A DNA stretch of 64,000 nt from an uncultured Lachnospiraceae bacterium (GTDB taxonomy: Bacteria; Bacillota; Clostridia; Lachnospirales; Lachnospiraceae): NCBI GenBank assembly GCA_910578645.1, contig CAJTQI010000004.1:241275-305274 (forward strand), given 5' to 3'. This document shows positions 43,217 to 51,756 of this stretch, piece by piece. Both the position numbers and the translations under genes were made by a program. The stretch's first letter is position 1, and the number at the start of each line of letters is the position of its first letter. The notes below the pieces were generated by a model that was given only the letters and a program-made list of their open reading frames with translations, was not told the origin of the DNA and did not search any database.

Positions 43217-43245
43217 TTGACGCAATGACATTTCCTTACTATAAT
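43217..43245 (+). promoter_or_regulatory. Promoter of the ArsR-like regulator gene
   Basis: -35 TTGACG at 43217-43222, 17-bp spacer, perfect -10 TATAAT at 43240-43245, 32 bp before the chosen start. Confidence 0.8.
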
Positions 43246-43277
43246 CTTATTAATAATGTTTATTGGAGGATGACAAA

Positions 43278-44228
43278 TTGCTGCATATTACTTCATTGAA
43301 TGAGGGATTGGATATTTTCAAGGCGCTTGGCTCTGACGTCAGGATTGAAATTCTTAACATCCTGTTAGAAAACAATCATGTGAGTATGAATGAACTTGCT
43401 TCCCGCCTGAATATTACCGGCGGCGCTCTGACGGGTCATATTAAGAAGTTAGAAGGCTGTGGGCTCATCACCACATCAAACGAATCTGCCGGACACGGCA
43501 ACCAGAAAATCTGCTCCATCCATCTGGATAAAATACTGATTGAGCTTGCAAGACAGGAAGCCCTTCAAAATGTATACAGTACCGACCTTAAAGTCGGCCA
43601 TTTCTCCAACTACCGCATCTATCCTACCTGCGGCCTTGCCTCCGACAAAGCTTTAATCGGAGAGGTGGACGATTCCAGATATTTCGACCACCCTGACCGG
43701 TACAATGCCGATATTCTCTGGTTTACAAGAGGTTTTGTGGAATATAACATTCCTAACTTTATTCCCAGGTCCCAGAAAATTATCCAGATTACGGTATCGG
43801 CCGAATTGTCCTCCGAAGCCCCCGGCGTCAATAATATGTGGCCCTCCGACATATCTTTTTACTTAAACGATATATGCATAGGGCGTTGGCTTTCCCCCGG
43901 GGATTTCGGCGACACCAGAGGGCTGTTCACACCTGACTGGTGGTTCCCCAACTGGAATCAGTACGGACTTTTGAAACTCATTGTAATCAACAAACACGGT
44001 ACATACATCGACGGCCTGAAAATTTCCGATGTGACCATCGACAGCCTTGACCTCGACTATCGCTCCAGTATCCGTTTCCGCATGGCTGTGGACGACGACG
44101 CGGAGCATATCGGCGGCCTGACAATCTTCGGCAAAACCTTCGGCAATTACGGACAAGATATCAAAGTCAATATACACTATACTCCGATAGATTCACCCAA
44201 TTCCGAGCCTGCAAGAAGTTTTGCGTAA
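43278..44228 (+). CDS. ArsR-like winged-helix regulator with C-terminal beta domain
   Basis: About 316 residues from TTG at 43278, which has GGAGG 8 nt upstream; the frame's first TTG (43263) overlaps that site. Residues ~10-75 form a winged helix (FKALGSDVRIEILNILLENN, MNELASRLNITGGALTGHIK). The remaining ~230 residues form an uncharacterised beta-rich domain (YRIYPTCGLASDKALIGEVD, NIPNFIPRSQKIIQITVSAE, GRWLSPGDFGDTRGLFTPDW) with many aromatics, seen in Firmicute regulators of carbohydrate loci. The ligand is unknown. Confidence 0.75.
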   Translation: MLHITSLNEGLDIFKALGSDVRIEILNILLENNHVSMNELASRLNITGGALTGHIKKLEGCGLITTSNESAGHGNQKICSIHLDKILIELARQEALQNVYSTDLKVGHFSNYRIYPTCGLASDKALIGEVDDSRYFDHPDRYNADILWFTRGFVEYNIPNFIPRSQKIIQITVSAELSSEAPGVNNMWPSDISFYLNDICIGRWLSPGDFGDTRGLFTPDWWFPNWNQYGLLKLIVINKHGTYIDGLKISDVTIDSLDLDYRSSIRFRMAVDDDAEHIGGLTIFGKTFGNYGQDIKVNIHYTPIDSPNSEPARSFA

Positions 44229-44244
44229 GAATACTTATCATCCC

Positions 44245-44270
44245 AAAAAACGAGCTTTGCTCGTTTTTTA
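44245..44270. terminator. Bidirectional terminator at the end of two convergent genes
   Basis: AAAAAACGAGC TTT GCTCGTTTTTTA: perfect 11-bp stem with T runs on both strands. It overlaps the stop codon of the alarmone synthetase gene. Confidence 0.85.
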
Positions 44271-45056
44271 TTCATTGATAGCAATATCAATCCTGCTCAA
44301 TTTCTCAAGCAGTATCTCTTCCTCTGTCGGAATATCTTCGGACAGCTCAATTTGCTGCCGCACCTGCCACATCTGCTTGTCGATGGAGGCAATCTGGTGG
44401 GCACACTCTGTCAATTGTGCCACAATTTCTTTCTGGTTAGGCACTTCCTGTTTATACTTAAGCTGATGCTCAAGGCTTGCCCAGAAATCCATAGCAATCG
44501 TGCGGATTTGTACTTCCACCGCCATATCCTTTGTCTGGTCAGAGAAAAAAACCGGAACGCTCACAATCATGTGATAGCTGCGGTATCCGTTTGGTTTCGG
44601 ATTTTTAATGTAATCTTTTTCTTTTATTACCGTAATATCATCCTGCTTTGCCAACGCCTGTGCAAGCACGTAAATGTCATCTACATAGGAACATACCACC
44701 CGTATGCCTGCCACATCGTACAGGTTATTTTCCACGTTCTCCAACGTAAAATTAAGTTTTTTGCGGGCCAGTTTATTCATAATGCTGGAACTGCTCTTCA
44801 ATCGCGAACTGATGGAAGTAATCGGGTTGCGTTGATACCTCACATTAAACTCTGAGTTCAACACATCAAATTTTGTCCTCACTTCCTTAATCGCGCAGCT
44901 ATACCGCATACGCATTTCTTTATAATCTACCACCGTACCCGCCATCTTCTTCCTCCGGTCATAGATTGCTTTATCAACATGCGGAAATATCATCATTTCC
45001 GTTTCATTTGGTTCAGCATTTGTCTCATCCAATGAAAAAAAAGGATTTCCACTCAT
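44268..45056 (-). CDS. Small alarmone synthetase (GTP pyrophosphokinase)
   Basis: About 262 residues from the ATG at 45056; the ATG at 45074 overlaps the GGAGG site. A RelA/SpoT synthetase domain without hydrolase domain: SISSRLKSSSSIMNKLARKK, DVAGIRVVCSYVDDIYVLAQ, NPKPNGYRSYHMIVSVPVFF and VEVQIRTIAMDFWASLEHQL. It makes (p)ppGpp. The size matches RelP/RelQ-type enzymes. No hydrolase is nearby. Confidence 0.9.
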   Translation of the reverse strand: MSGNPFFSLDETNAEPNETEMMIFPHVDKAIYDRRKKMAGTVVDYKEMRMRYSCAIKEVRTKFDVLNSEFNVRYQRNPITSISSRLKSSSSIMNKLARKKLNFTLENVENNLYDVAGIRVVCSYVDDIYVLAQALAKQDDITVIKEKDYIKNPKPNGYRSYHMIVSVPVFFSDQTKDMAVEVQIRTIAMDFWASLEHQLKYKQEVPNQKEIVAQLTECAHQIASIDKQMWQVRQQIELSEDIPTEEEILLEKLSRIDIAINE

Positions 45057-45156
45057 TCTTCTTCCGTCCTCCATTTAATATGTTAACACCCATTGTTACT
45101 ATAGACCATAAATGTGACGGAAACAATAAAAGAACTGTGAAAAGTATGTGAAAAAG

Positions 45157-45807
45157 TTATGATTTGCCTAACGTACTGTACTGCCCACTTTTGTCATAGG
45201 AATCAAGCAGATAATGATTCTCGGCCTGCATAGCAAGCATCTGGTCTTTATTGGCCTTCCTGGTTCCCTGATACTCTTTCTTGGAGGGGTTATGGTATAA
45301 CCCTTGCTTTACAGAATGGCCTTGTCCTTGTTTAGGCTCATTCTTATGTAAACTCCTGAATCTTGCCGCACTCTGCCTGATGCGGCTACGCACTTTCATT
45401 ACCGCCTGCCTGACACCATCCACTGCGCCATACAGCCCATCCAAAAGAACAGGCTGCACTACAGCCTGTTGCGTCATCATACTCTGTTGTCCTTCTTTTC
45501 GGCCTAAAGCCGATAACACTACATTATCTTTACCTGTCTTCTTACCGTCCTCCAACACTCCATTTAGGCCCAATCCTCCTGTCTTCCACTCTCCACTTTT
45601 TATCTTATCTGCAGGCCCCATCCCAATTCCGTCTGCCCGATTTTGCACGCCGGAAGCGGCCGCCACACCGCTTTCTTGTTTGGTGGCCGCCGCTTCTCCA
45701 ATGACAGTCCGGTTCCTTGGATTATGGAAGTGGGAGGTCCGCCATGTAATCACATGGTAATCTGCCACCTTCTGTTCCTGCTGTATCCAATTTAATCGGT
45801 TCATCAT
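45157..45807 (-). CDS. Hypothetical protein
   Basis: 216 residues with AAGGGAG 10 nt upstream. Basic and Gln/Ser-rich without a membrane segment; the middle (VLLDGLYGAVDGVRQAVMKV, RSRIRQSAARFRSLHKNE) is helical and the end (KEYQGTRKANKDQMLAMQAE, NHYLLDSYDKSGQYSTLGK) is polar. It follows the FliD-like gene by 17 bp and is probably co-transcribed. No family recognised. Confidence 0.55.
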   Translation of the reverse strand: MMNRLNWIQQEQKVADYHVITWRTSHFHNPRNRTVIGEAAATKQESGVAAASGVQNRADGIGMGPADKIKSGEWKTGGLGLNGVLEDGKKTGKDNVVLSALGRKEGQQSMMTQQAVVQPVLLDGLYGAVDGVRQAVMKVRSRIRQSAARFRSLHKNEPKQGQGHSVKQGLYHNPSKKEYQGTRKANKDQMLAMQAENHYLLDSYDKSGQYSTLGKS

Positions 45808-45824
45808 AACGGTAAAACTCCCTT

Positions 45825-46526
45825 TTAACTAAAAAAGTTAAAGTAATTTCCCTTACTTCCATAATTATTGAACAAATTGCTATAACTACTGCTGGCTTTC
45901 GCCTCCATGCTGCGCTCCGCCGCAGACTCGACTGCATCTGCCCAGACTGCCGTACGGCTTACAAACCCACTTTCGTTCCATACTTTTTCCAGTGTCTCAA
46001 CATCCACTGAGCCTAACTTCTTATCATCTACCAAAAGCGAGCCGTCAGACTTCCTCGTTATGCCACAGGAAGCCAATTCCGAACTATTCAATCCTGAAAT
46101 ACTGTTCAACTGGGCCGCATAATTATTGTATGCCATGCTGCCTGAATCCTTCAGATTCTGTAACATGCTGTTATACTGTCCCACAAAGCCTTTAATATTT
46201 GCCACTACTTCCGCCGTGCTTCCACTCTCTTTCGCCTTTGCAAACAGAGAAGAATCCCCTTTCTCTGTCAGCTTTTTTGCGTAGTCCGATACCTGGCCTG
46301 CATGATATTTCATATTATAATACAACTTCTGTGTATTTCCCGTATTCTGTACCATGCTGCCCAAAAGAACATTTCTGTTGACCTTACTGTTCTTTAGCCG
46401 CGCGCTCCTGTTGATATTCCTGCCTTTACTGCTCCTGCTAAGCGCCCGCTGCAGCAAAGAAGATGTACCGTTCAGACTGTTGTTTGCGCCTAATAAAGAA
46501 TTCATATAATTTCTCGTAACTCTCAT
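45825..46526 (-). CDS. FliD-like hypothetical protein
   Basis: About 233 residues from the ATG at 46526 (AAGGGAG upstream). Residues ~90-190 (NIKGFVGQYNSMLQNLKDSG, MAYNNYAAQLNSISGLNSSE, CGITRKSDGSLLVDDKKLGS, VDVETLEKVWN) resemble the D-domain region of flagellar cap protein FliD, but the protein is short and begins with a Ser/Asn-rich segment (MRVTRNYMNSLLGANNSLNG). No signal peptide. Role unknown; possibly a filament- or surface-associated protein without a flagellar operon here. Confidence 0.5.
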   Translation of the reverse strand: MRVTRNYMNSLLGANNSLNGTSSLLQRALSRSSKGRNINRSARLKNSKVNRNVLLGSMVQNTGNTQKLYYNMKYHAGQVSDYAKKLTEKGDSSLFAKAKESGSTAEVVANIKGFVGQYNSMLQNLKDSGSMAYNNYAAQLNSISGLNSSELASCGITRKSDGSLLVDDKKLGSVDVETLEKVWNESGFVSRTAVWADAVESAAERSMEAKASSSYSNLFNNYGSKGNYFNFFS

Positions 46527-46702
46527 ATATATTCTCCCTTCTGCCAATATCCAAGACAAAATTACGGTTTTCCATGCCGTTCATCCGGATTTATAATGTT
46601 CTATACGATTGGACATAAATCTTAAATGTAAATGGCCGCGATAAACCGTTACTTTTTGCCTTACACTAAGTATATCGTTCAGCGCAGATAAGAATAAAGA
46701 GG

Positions 46703-46734
46703 TTTGTAACGAACGGCACCGTTTTGGTTACAAA
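46703..46734. repeat. Inverted repeat after the GHKL kinase gene
   Basis: TTTGTAACGAACGG pairs imperfectly with CCGTTTTGGTTACAAA. It lies 9 bp beyond the kinase stop and ~175 bp upstream of the FliD-like gene start, so it may be a terminator or an operator. Confidence 0.4.
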
Positions 46735-46742
46735 GCGTCTGT

Positions 46743-48230
46743 TTAACATGAATCCTGCCTTACTCCTTGCAGCATAATCGTCAGACTAAACAAATTCCCC
46801 ATCCTCTCATACTGCATCGTTCCATAATATTTCTCCACACAGCTTCTCATATTGCTCATTCCAAGCCCATGCCGCCACTCATCCGGTTTCGTTGTCCGCA
46901 ATATACCATCGGCTCTTGGCAGTGGTTTTATATCACACGTGTTCTGTATTGTAAAGAAAAACATCCTCCCCTTCACATAACCACGGAATATAATTTCTTT
47001 CTTTTCCTCCCCATTCAGCTTTCTACAGGCTTCTATAGCGTTGTCCAAGGCATTGTTCAATAAAATTCCTAAGTCAAAGGCCTCTATCCCAAGCTGAACC
47101 GGATATAGTAAATCACCAGACAGGACAATATCCTCCTGCTCGCATATTTGATATTTCCGATTTAAAATAACATCCGTGACCGGATTTCCCGTACTAAACT
47201 GCATAGACAGTTTCTGTGCTGCGCACTGCATATTCCTCAAATATTGTCCTGCCTCCTGTTTCACTTCCTCCGTTAATTGCACATGCTCCCCACTTATAAA
47301 TAGCAATTGTTCCATATCTGCAACATAATTGTTGATGTCATGGCGCATTCCGCGTATGCCGTCATATAGCTGCTCCAGTTCCCTGACATGCGCCGTCATA
47401 TCAAATAACTGCTGTTTGTAAAACAAAAGGCTATTTTTCTGTTCTTCCGAACGCATCAAATCATTGTAAATCTTCTTACTTGACACAGTACATACCAGGC
47501 ATAATGCGGCAATTACCGGAACTACCACATACATACTTCCGTGCCTGTCGTATAAAAATTCAACTTCCGCACCCTCCTGATAGTAAAACGAAATTCTCCA
47601 CAGCACATCAAATACCATACCGATTACCGGTGTAAGCATCAGAAAAAATAATCCCTGCCTGCTTATTTCATCTACCGGCTCCGCCAAATACCGTTTATAC
47701 ATCTTAAAGACTACGCACATAAGCGTCAGGTATCCCACCGCAAATAAGAAGAAGCTCCAAACCTGCATGCGTTCTATCAACACAAAAAACCGCTCCGTCT
47801 CCAATTCCTGCAAAATAATCTTCTCATTTAAGCTGTCCACATACCCGTTAAGCGTAAGTGACCAAATACTATGCCAGATAAACCGTGACATCTCCTGTAC
47901 CGTATAAAACACCAACAGTAAATATGACTTGGCAAGTTTCCTGCCCTGATAAAGTATATCCATCACAAGAAAACTGCTAAGGAACGTAACGGCCAGTTTG
48001 ACAATACTGTAACTACTGTTATTGATTATTCCATCTGCATTTCCATAGAGCATCCTGTCCACACATGCGGAATGGGAAAGCCAAAACCCAATTAATAACG
48101 CCTGTATGAAAAAAAGCACCTTCCCTATGGAACGGTACTTTTCTTTCACCATAATGCTGTCTTTACACAGATACAGTAATAGCCCGGCCTTTACTGCATA
48201 TTCTGCCAAATCAAGCACATATTCTACCAT
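46743..48230 (-). CDS. GHKL sensor histidine kinase, AgrC/ComD type
   Basis: 495 residues. Six or seven membrane segments fill residues ~1-265, then a HPK10-like kinase: the phospho-acceptor His in GIRGMRHDINNYVADME, the N box in LLNNALDNAIEACRKLNGEE, and HGLGMSNMRSCVEKYYGTMQ near the end. It pairs with the LytTR regulator 4 bp upstream. Family members sense peptides or envelope states. No AgrD-like pro-peptide or AgrB gene was seen nearby. Confidence 0.9.
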   Translation of the reverse strand: MVEYVLDLAEYAVKAGLLLYLCKDSIMVKEKYRSIGKVLFFIQALLIGFWLSHSACVDRMLYGNADGIINNSSYSIVKLAVTFLSSFLVMDILYQGRKLAKSYLLLVFYTVQEMSRFIWHSIWSLTLNGYVDSLNEKIILQELETERFFVLIERMQVWSFFLFAVGYLTLMCVVFKMYKRYLAEPVDEISRQGLFFLMLTPVIGMVFDVLWRISFYYQEGAEVEFLYDRHGSMYVVVPVIAALCLVCTVSSKKIYNDLMRSEEQKNSLLFYKQQLFDMTAHVRELEQLYDGIRGMRHDINNYVADMEQLLFISGEHVQLTEEVKQEAGQYLRNMQCAAQKLSMQFSTGNPVTDVILNRKYQICEQEDIVLSGDLLYPVQLGIEAFDLGILLNNALDNAIEACRKLNGEEKKEIIFRGYVKGRMFFFTIQNTCDIKPLPRADGILRTTKPDEWRHGLGMSNMRSCVEKYYGTMQYERMGNLFSLTIMLQGVRQDSC

Positions 48231-48234
48231 ATGT

Positions 48235-48930
48235 TTACTCCTTCAGAAATTTATAGTACAGCTTCACAAACTCACCATACTTCTGTTTCGCCAGATATAT
48301 CCTGTCTCCCTGCCCGACCGTGATGCTGTCATGGTCATACCCGCTGATGGCAGACAGAGCCACCAGATATCCCCTGTGGCAGCGGTAAAACCCTTCTCCA
48401 AGCACTTCCTGCAAATGATTCATCCGCTCATAGTATTCCAGGCTTTCCGTCTTCGTATGCAGAATCACTTTGCGTCCGCTGTTCTCTGCATAGAGAATAT
48501 CCGCAACAGGAACCCTCCTATGGCTTCCCTCCGTCTTAACCAGGAGATACCTGGGTGACGCCTGCCTCTTCTCCGCTTCCTGCATAGCGCGTTTCAGAAC
48601 ATCTGTCATCTTATCCTGGTCAACCGGTTTCATCAAATAGTGGAAGGCTCCCACGTCAAAAGCGTCAAAAACCTGTTCTTTCACCCCTGTCACAAAAATC
48701 AGGATGGAATCCGTCAATTCCTTAAGCCGTCTTGCTGTCTCCATCCCGTCCATACCTTCCATCGCTATATCGAGCAGCACGATATCCGGCCGGTAGCCTT
48801 CCTTCACGCTGTCAATTAATTTCATCCCTGAATCAAACTCCTTTGTCTGCGTCTGAGAAAACTCTTTCTCAAGTAAGGTTAGAATCCTTTCTCTCCCTCT
48901 TACCTCATCATCACAAATCGCAATATTCAT
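48235..48930 (-). CDS. LytTR response regulator
   Basis: 231 residues. Receiver domain with acidic pocket in IAICDDEV, phospho-acceptor Asp in PDIVLLDIAMEGMDG, conserved Lys in YLMKPVDQDK. The C-terminal LytTR DNA-binding domain has VADILYAENSGRKVILHTKT, EVLGEGFYRCHRGYLVALSA. Partner of the following kinase gene. Targets unknown; LytTR proteins bind paired direct repeats. Confidence 0.92.
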   Translation of the reverse strand: MNIAICDDEVRGRERILTLLEKEFSQTQTKEFDSGMKLIDSVKEGYRPDIVLLDIAMEGMDGMETARRLKELTDSILIFVTGVKEQVFDAFDVGAFHYLMKPVDQDKMTDVLKRAMQEAEKRQASPRYLLVKTEGSHRRVPVADILYAENSGRKVILHTKTESLEYYERMNHLQEVLGEGFYRCHRGYLVALSAISGYDHDSITVGQGDRIYLAKQKYGEFVKLYYKFLKE

Positions 48931-49068
48931 GTTCCCCTCATACCCTTAGCTGCCATGTAACGATTGTCATTTCATATAAATCACCATGACGCCGCCCTAC
49001 GGCATCCCAAATCCATGGACAAAGCGCCCATTTACAGACATCACTTGAGACATACAGCCCTATTATGT

Positions 49069-49101
49069 AATACAGGACAGCGGAATCCGCTATCCTGTAT
49101 T
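49069..49101. repeat. Near-perfect palindrome upstream of the LytTR gene
   Basis: AATACAGGACAGCGGA A TCCGCTATCCTGTATT: 16-bp arms with one mismatch. It lies ~140 bp upstream of the LytTR gene and ~80 bp after the coiled-coil gene. No T run follows, so a protein-binding site is as likely as a terminator. Confidence 0.55.
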
Positions 49102-49179
49102 ATATCGGCACAAATGCACTTTTTATTCTTTTGTATGTCATGAAATACAGTTTTTTTGTCACAAACAGGAGAATTTCAC

Positions 49180-50355
49180 TTAAGCTTGGTCGTCCACCAT
49201 ACTGCCTTTCAAATCTTCCTCGAGAAGTTTCATCTTGTGAAGCATAGTCTTAACGTCAGTCTGCACATCGGAAACACTTCCCGTATTGCCCATACCGGCA
49301 TCCATCATACTCTCCAATAAATCAGCGTCTTCCCTGGAGCGCTCCGAAGCTTCCCTGCGCAGCCTCTCCTGTTCTTCATTCTTCACTTGGGTTTCCTCAA
49401 CCTGCTCTTCCAGTTGCTCCTGCTGCTCCTTTCTCTCTTCAATTTTCTCTTCCTGCTCGGCTTTCTCCTCGGCTTCCTCTTTGGCTTCCTCCCGCGTCTC
49501 CTCCAAGTCTTCGTCCACATGGTCCTTCGCTTCGTCCACCAGCATGCCGAAAATCTCGTCGTTGGCCGCCTCCATCACCTCATCCGCTTTCTTCTGGGCC
49601 TTCACCATCTCTTGATGTTTCAGCCGTTCTAACTGAATAGCGCCAATTGTCCTATTACAATTCATGATTTCCTCGTCAATCTGTATGTTACGGACTTCAA
49701 ACCTCTGCTGATATTTGTCAATCTTCAAACATCGTTCCTGATATTCCGTCAGCGGCACACCTTCTAACTCCGCGAGCTTAGCCTCCTCTTCCTCCGTCAG
49801 CTTTACCGTACTTCCGGGCATCTCCGAATCAGCCTTCTTCTTCAGAAGCTCAAAATCCTCAGCCGTAGGTTTGCGCCCTTCCAATACTTCTAACCTGTCC
49901 AGCTCCTCCTGGGTAAAATATACTTCACCCGCAGGGCTTATACTAGCCTTCTCCTTCTTCTCTAACAGCTCCAAATCTTTCTGTTCCTGGGAATCTGATG
50001 AAACCCCGTAATGCACTCTGAGGGCTTCCTTCTGGGCGTCTCCCTGCGCTATATACCCTAAATTCTCCTCTTTTTCAGCCCACAAACCAAGCATTCTGTC
50101 CCTGATATCCGTTATGCTCTGGTCTACCTTCTTCTCCCCGTTCCATGCATCGCCTATAATCTTGAGCGCCTTCTTCTGGGCACGCTGCCTGCGCAGGCTA
50201 ATCATATCCCCGTGCAGTCCTAAATCGCCCGCAAAAATACTCTGCTTGCCATTCACCTGCCTGTTTTTTCTCCCTGCACGCTCCTCAGCCCTTGCTCTGG
50301 CATCGGCATTGGTGTGAATAATCTGGTTGCCATTCGTATTTGCCCTAATCTGCAT
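49180..50355 (-). CDS. Coiled-coil hypothetical protein
   Basis: 391 residues, starting after AAGGAGG. The first ~70 residues are basic and Asn/Arg-rich. Charged helices follow, with KADSEMPGSTVKLTEEEEAK and PTAEDFELLKKK. Residues ~285-360 are a Glu/Lys/Gln-rich coiled coil (EETREEAKEEAEEKAEQEEK and on). The C-terminus is MLHKMKLLEEDLKGSMVDDQ. No signal peptide or membrane segment. Not recognised; it may be a cytoskeletal-type or scaffold protein related to its neighbours. Confidence 0.6.
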   Translation of the reverse strand: MQIRANTNGNQIIHTNADARARAEERAGRKNRQVNGKQSIFAGDLGLHGDMISLRRQRAQKKALKIIGDAWNGEKKVDQSITDIRDRMLGLWAEKEENLGYIAQGDAQKEALRVHYGVSSDSQEQKDLELLEKKEKASISPAGEVYFTQEELDRLEVLEGRKPTAEDFELLKKKADSEMPGSTVKLTEEEEAKLAELEGVPLTEYQERCLKIDKYQQRFEVRNIQIDEEIMNCNRTIGAIQLERLKHQEMVKAQKKADEVMEAANDEIFGMLVDEAKDHVDEDLEETREEAKEEAEEKAEQEEKIEERKEQQEQLEEQVEETQVKNEEQERLRREASERSREDADLLESMMDAGMGNTGSVSDVQTDVKTMLHKMKLLEEDLKGSMVDDQA

Positions 50356-50528
50356 AATAAACCTCCTTGTCCCTAACGGGCAAACTCCGTTTCACCCGCC
50401 GATTTCCCTACTGATACTACTGATATATTTATCGGAGAGCTGTACGTGTTTTATTAGTAAAATTTGCCGGTTTTCTGTCTATTTTCTAAATAACTATTCT
50501 ATTTTCGTGAAAGAATATCTCATAAATT

Positions 50529-50559
50529 AAAAAGGCTCTGCACCCTTCGGTGCAAAACC
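50529..50559 (-). terminator. Terminator of the DUF975 gene
   Basis: Minus strand GGTTTTGCACC GAAG GGTGCAGAGCC followed by TTTTTAATTT, 49 bp after the stop. Confidence 0.85.
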
Positions 50560-50607
50560 CCTTACATTCTATTTACCTAATTTCGTTATTTTTTATCCTG
50601 TGTATCC

Positions 50608-51636
50608 TTATCCTTGAAAACCACCGTCCTGAGAATCATTCCCATATACGTTATTGTCCGGCTGTCCACTCTGGTAACCTGGAGCCTGCTGATAATTCTG
50701 GTAGTCCTGACCCGACTGTTGGTAATTTTCATACCCTTGGCCTGGCTGTTGGTAATCCTGATATCCCTGACCCGGCTGCTGATAATTCTGATACCCCTGG
50801 CCCGGCTGTTGATAATTCTGGTAGTTTTGGTACCCCTGCCCTGGCTGTTGGTAATTCTGATACCCCTGACCCGGCTGCTGATAATTCTGATACCCCTGGC
50901 CCGGCTGCTGATAATTCTGATAGCCTTGACCATTCTGACTGCCAAAAGTAATTTCCTTCAATGCCACGTAAAGTTCCGCGTCTGTCATCAGCATATAAGG
51001 ATTCACATAGAAAATCGCCAAAATACCACATGTAAATATACTTAAGAAAACCCATCCTAGGAAAGACATATCAAGCACAAAAGCATTCCATTTATTACCG
51101 TCCATCATCTGCTTACTCATCGCAAAAGCTTCTTTATGGTTAATACCCGGATTCTCCGCCAGGATATAGGGAATCATACGGTACTCGTATGACTTGATGA
51201 CGCCCGGAATGAAAAGAAGCAATGACCACAGAAAAATAAATAGCTGCTGTAAAAACATTGTCTTAACCACATTCATATAAGAATTGGAAAAAGCATAGCC
51301 AAGCTCCCCCAGTTCCGCTTTCTGATAATGGCTCACTACAAAAAAACGCTGTGCGCCGACTGAAAGCGGATTAAAAAGAAACGCCGACAGTGCAAAGGCA
51401 ATCACAAAAATAACCAAAAAAACAATTAAAAAACCTACAATAAATCCTGTAATTTCTACGCTAGAATGGGGTCTGTACCCGTAATCATCAAGGCTTCCTG
51501 CGGTAGTGCTGTAATTAAAGGATACACCGCCTCCTCCGCCCACCATCGATATAACAAGCGCAACCAACACCATCTTCCAGTAATTGAACTTGAAGTACTT
51601 CTTCGCATTCTCCTTTAATTCCGCTCTTGTCCACAT
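50608..51636 (-). CDS. DUF975 membrane protein with Tyr/Gln/Gly repeat tail
   Basis: About 342 residues from the ATG at 51636 (MWTRAELKENAKKYFKFNYW), with GAGGAG 8 nt upstream; the frame's first ATG (51723) has no ribosome site. Residues 1-235 are DUF975: VGAQRFFVVSHYQKAELGEL, LFIPGVIKSYEYRMIPYILA and WNAFVLDMSFLGWVFLSIFT, with four or five membrane segments. The final ~105 residues repeat GQGYQNYQQP about nine times with small changes. The tail is disordered and prion-like in composition. The function of DUF975 is unknown. Confidence 0.85.
   Translation of the reverse strand: MWTRAELKENAKKYFKFNYWKMVLVALVISMVGGGGGVSFNYSTTAGSLDDYGYRPHSSVEITGFIVGFLIVFLVIFVIAFALSAFLFNPLSVGAQRFFVVSHYQKAELGELGYAFSNSYMNVVKTMFLQQLFIFLWSLLLFIPGVIKSYEYRMIPYILAENPGINHKEAFAMSKQMMDGNKWNAFVLDMSFLGWVFLSIFTCGILAIFYVNPYMLMTDAELYVALKEITFGSQNGQGYQNYQQPGQGYQNYQQPGQGYQNYQQPGQGYQNYQNYQQPGQGYQNYQQPGQGYQDYQQPGQGYENYQQSGQDYQNYQQAPGYQSGQPDNNVYGNDSQDGGFQG
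50684..50931 (-). repeat. 30-bp tandem repeat in the DUF975 gene
   Basis: About eight to nine units with a 30-bp period, one unit shortened (GYQNYQNYQQP). All changes keep the frame. Confidence 0.85.
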
Positions 51637-51756
51637 AAACAAATTCTCCTCTCCCCTTTTTTGTGTTTGTTTGAACATCAAACCACTATAATCTACTTTA
51701 ATATATAACACTTCACATTGCAATAAAATTTTTTATATGGAGAACGGATATTCAGT

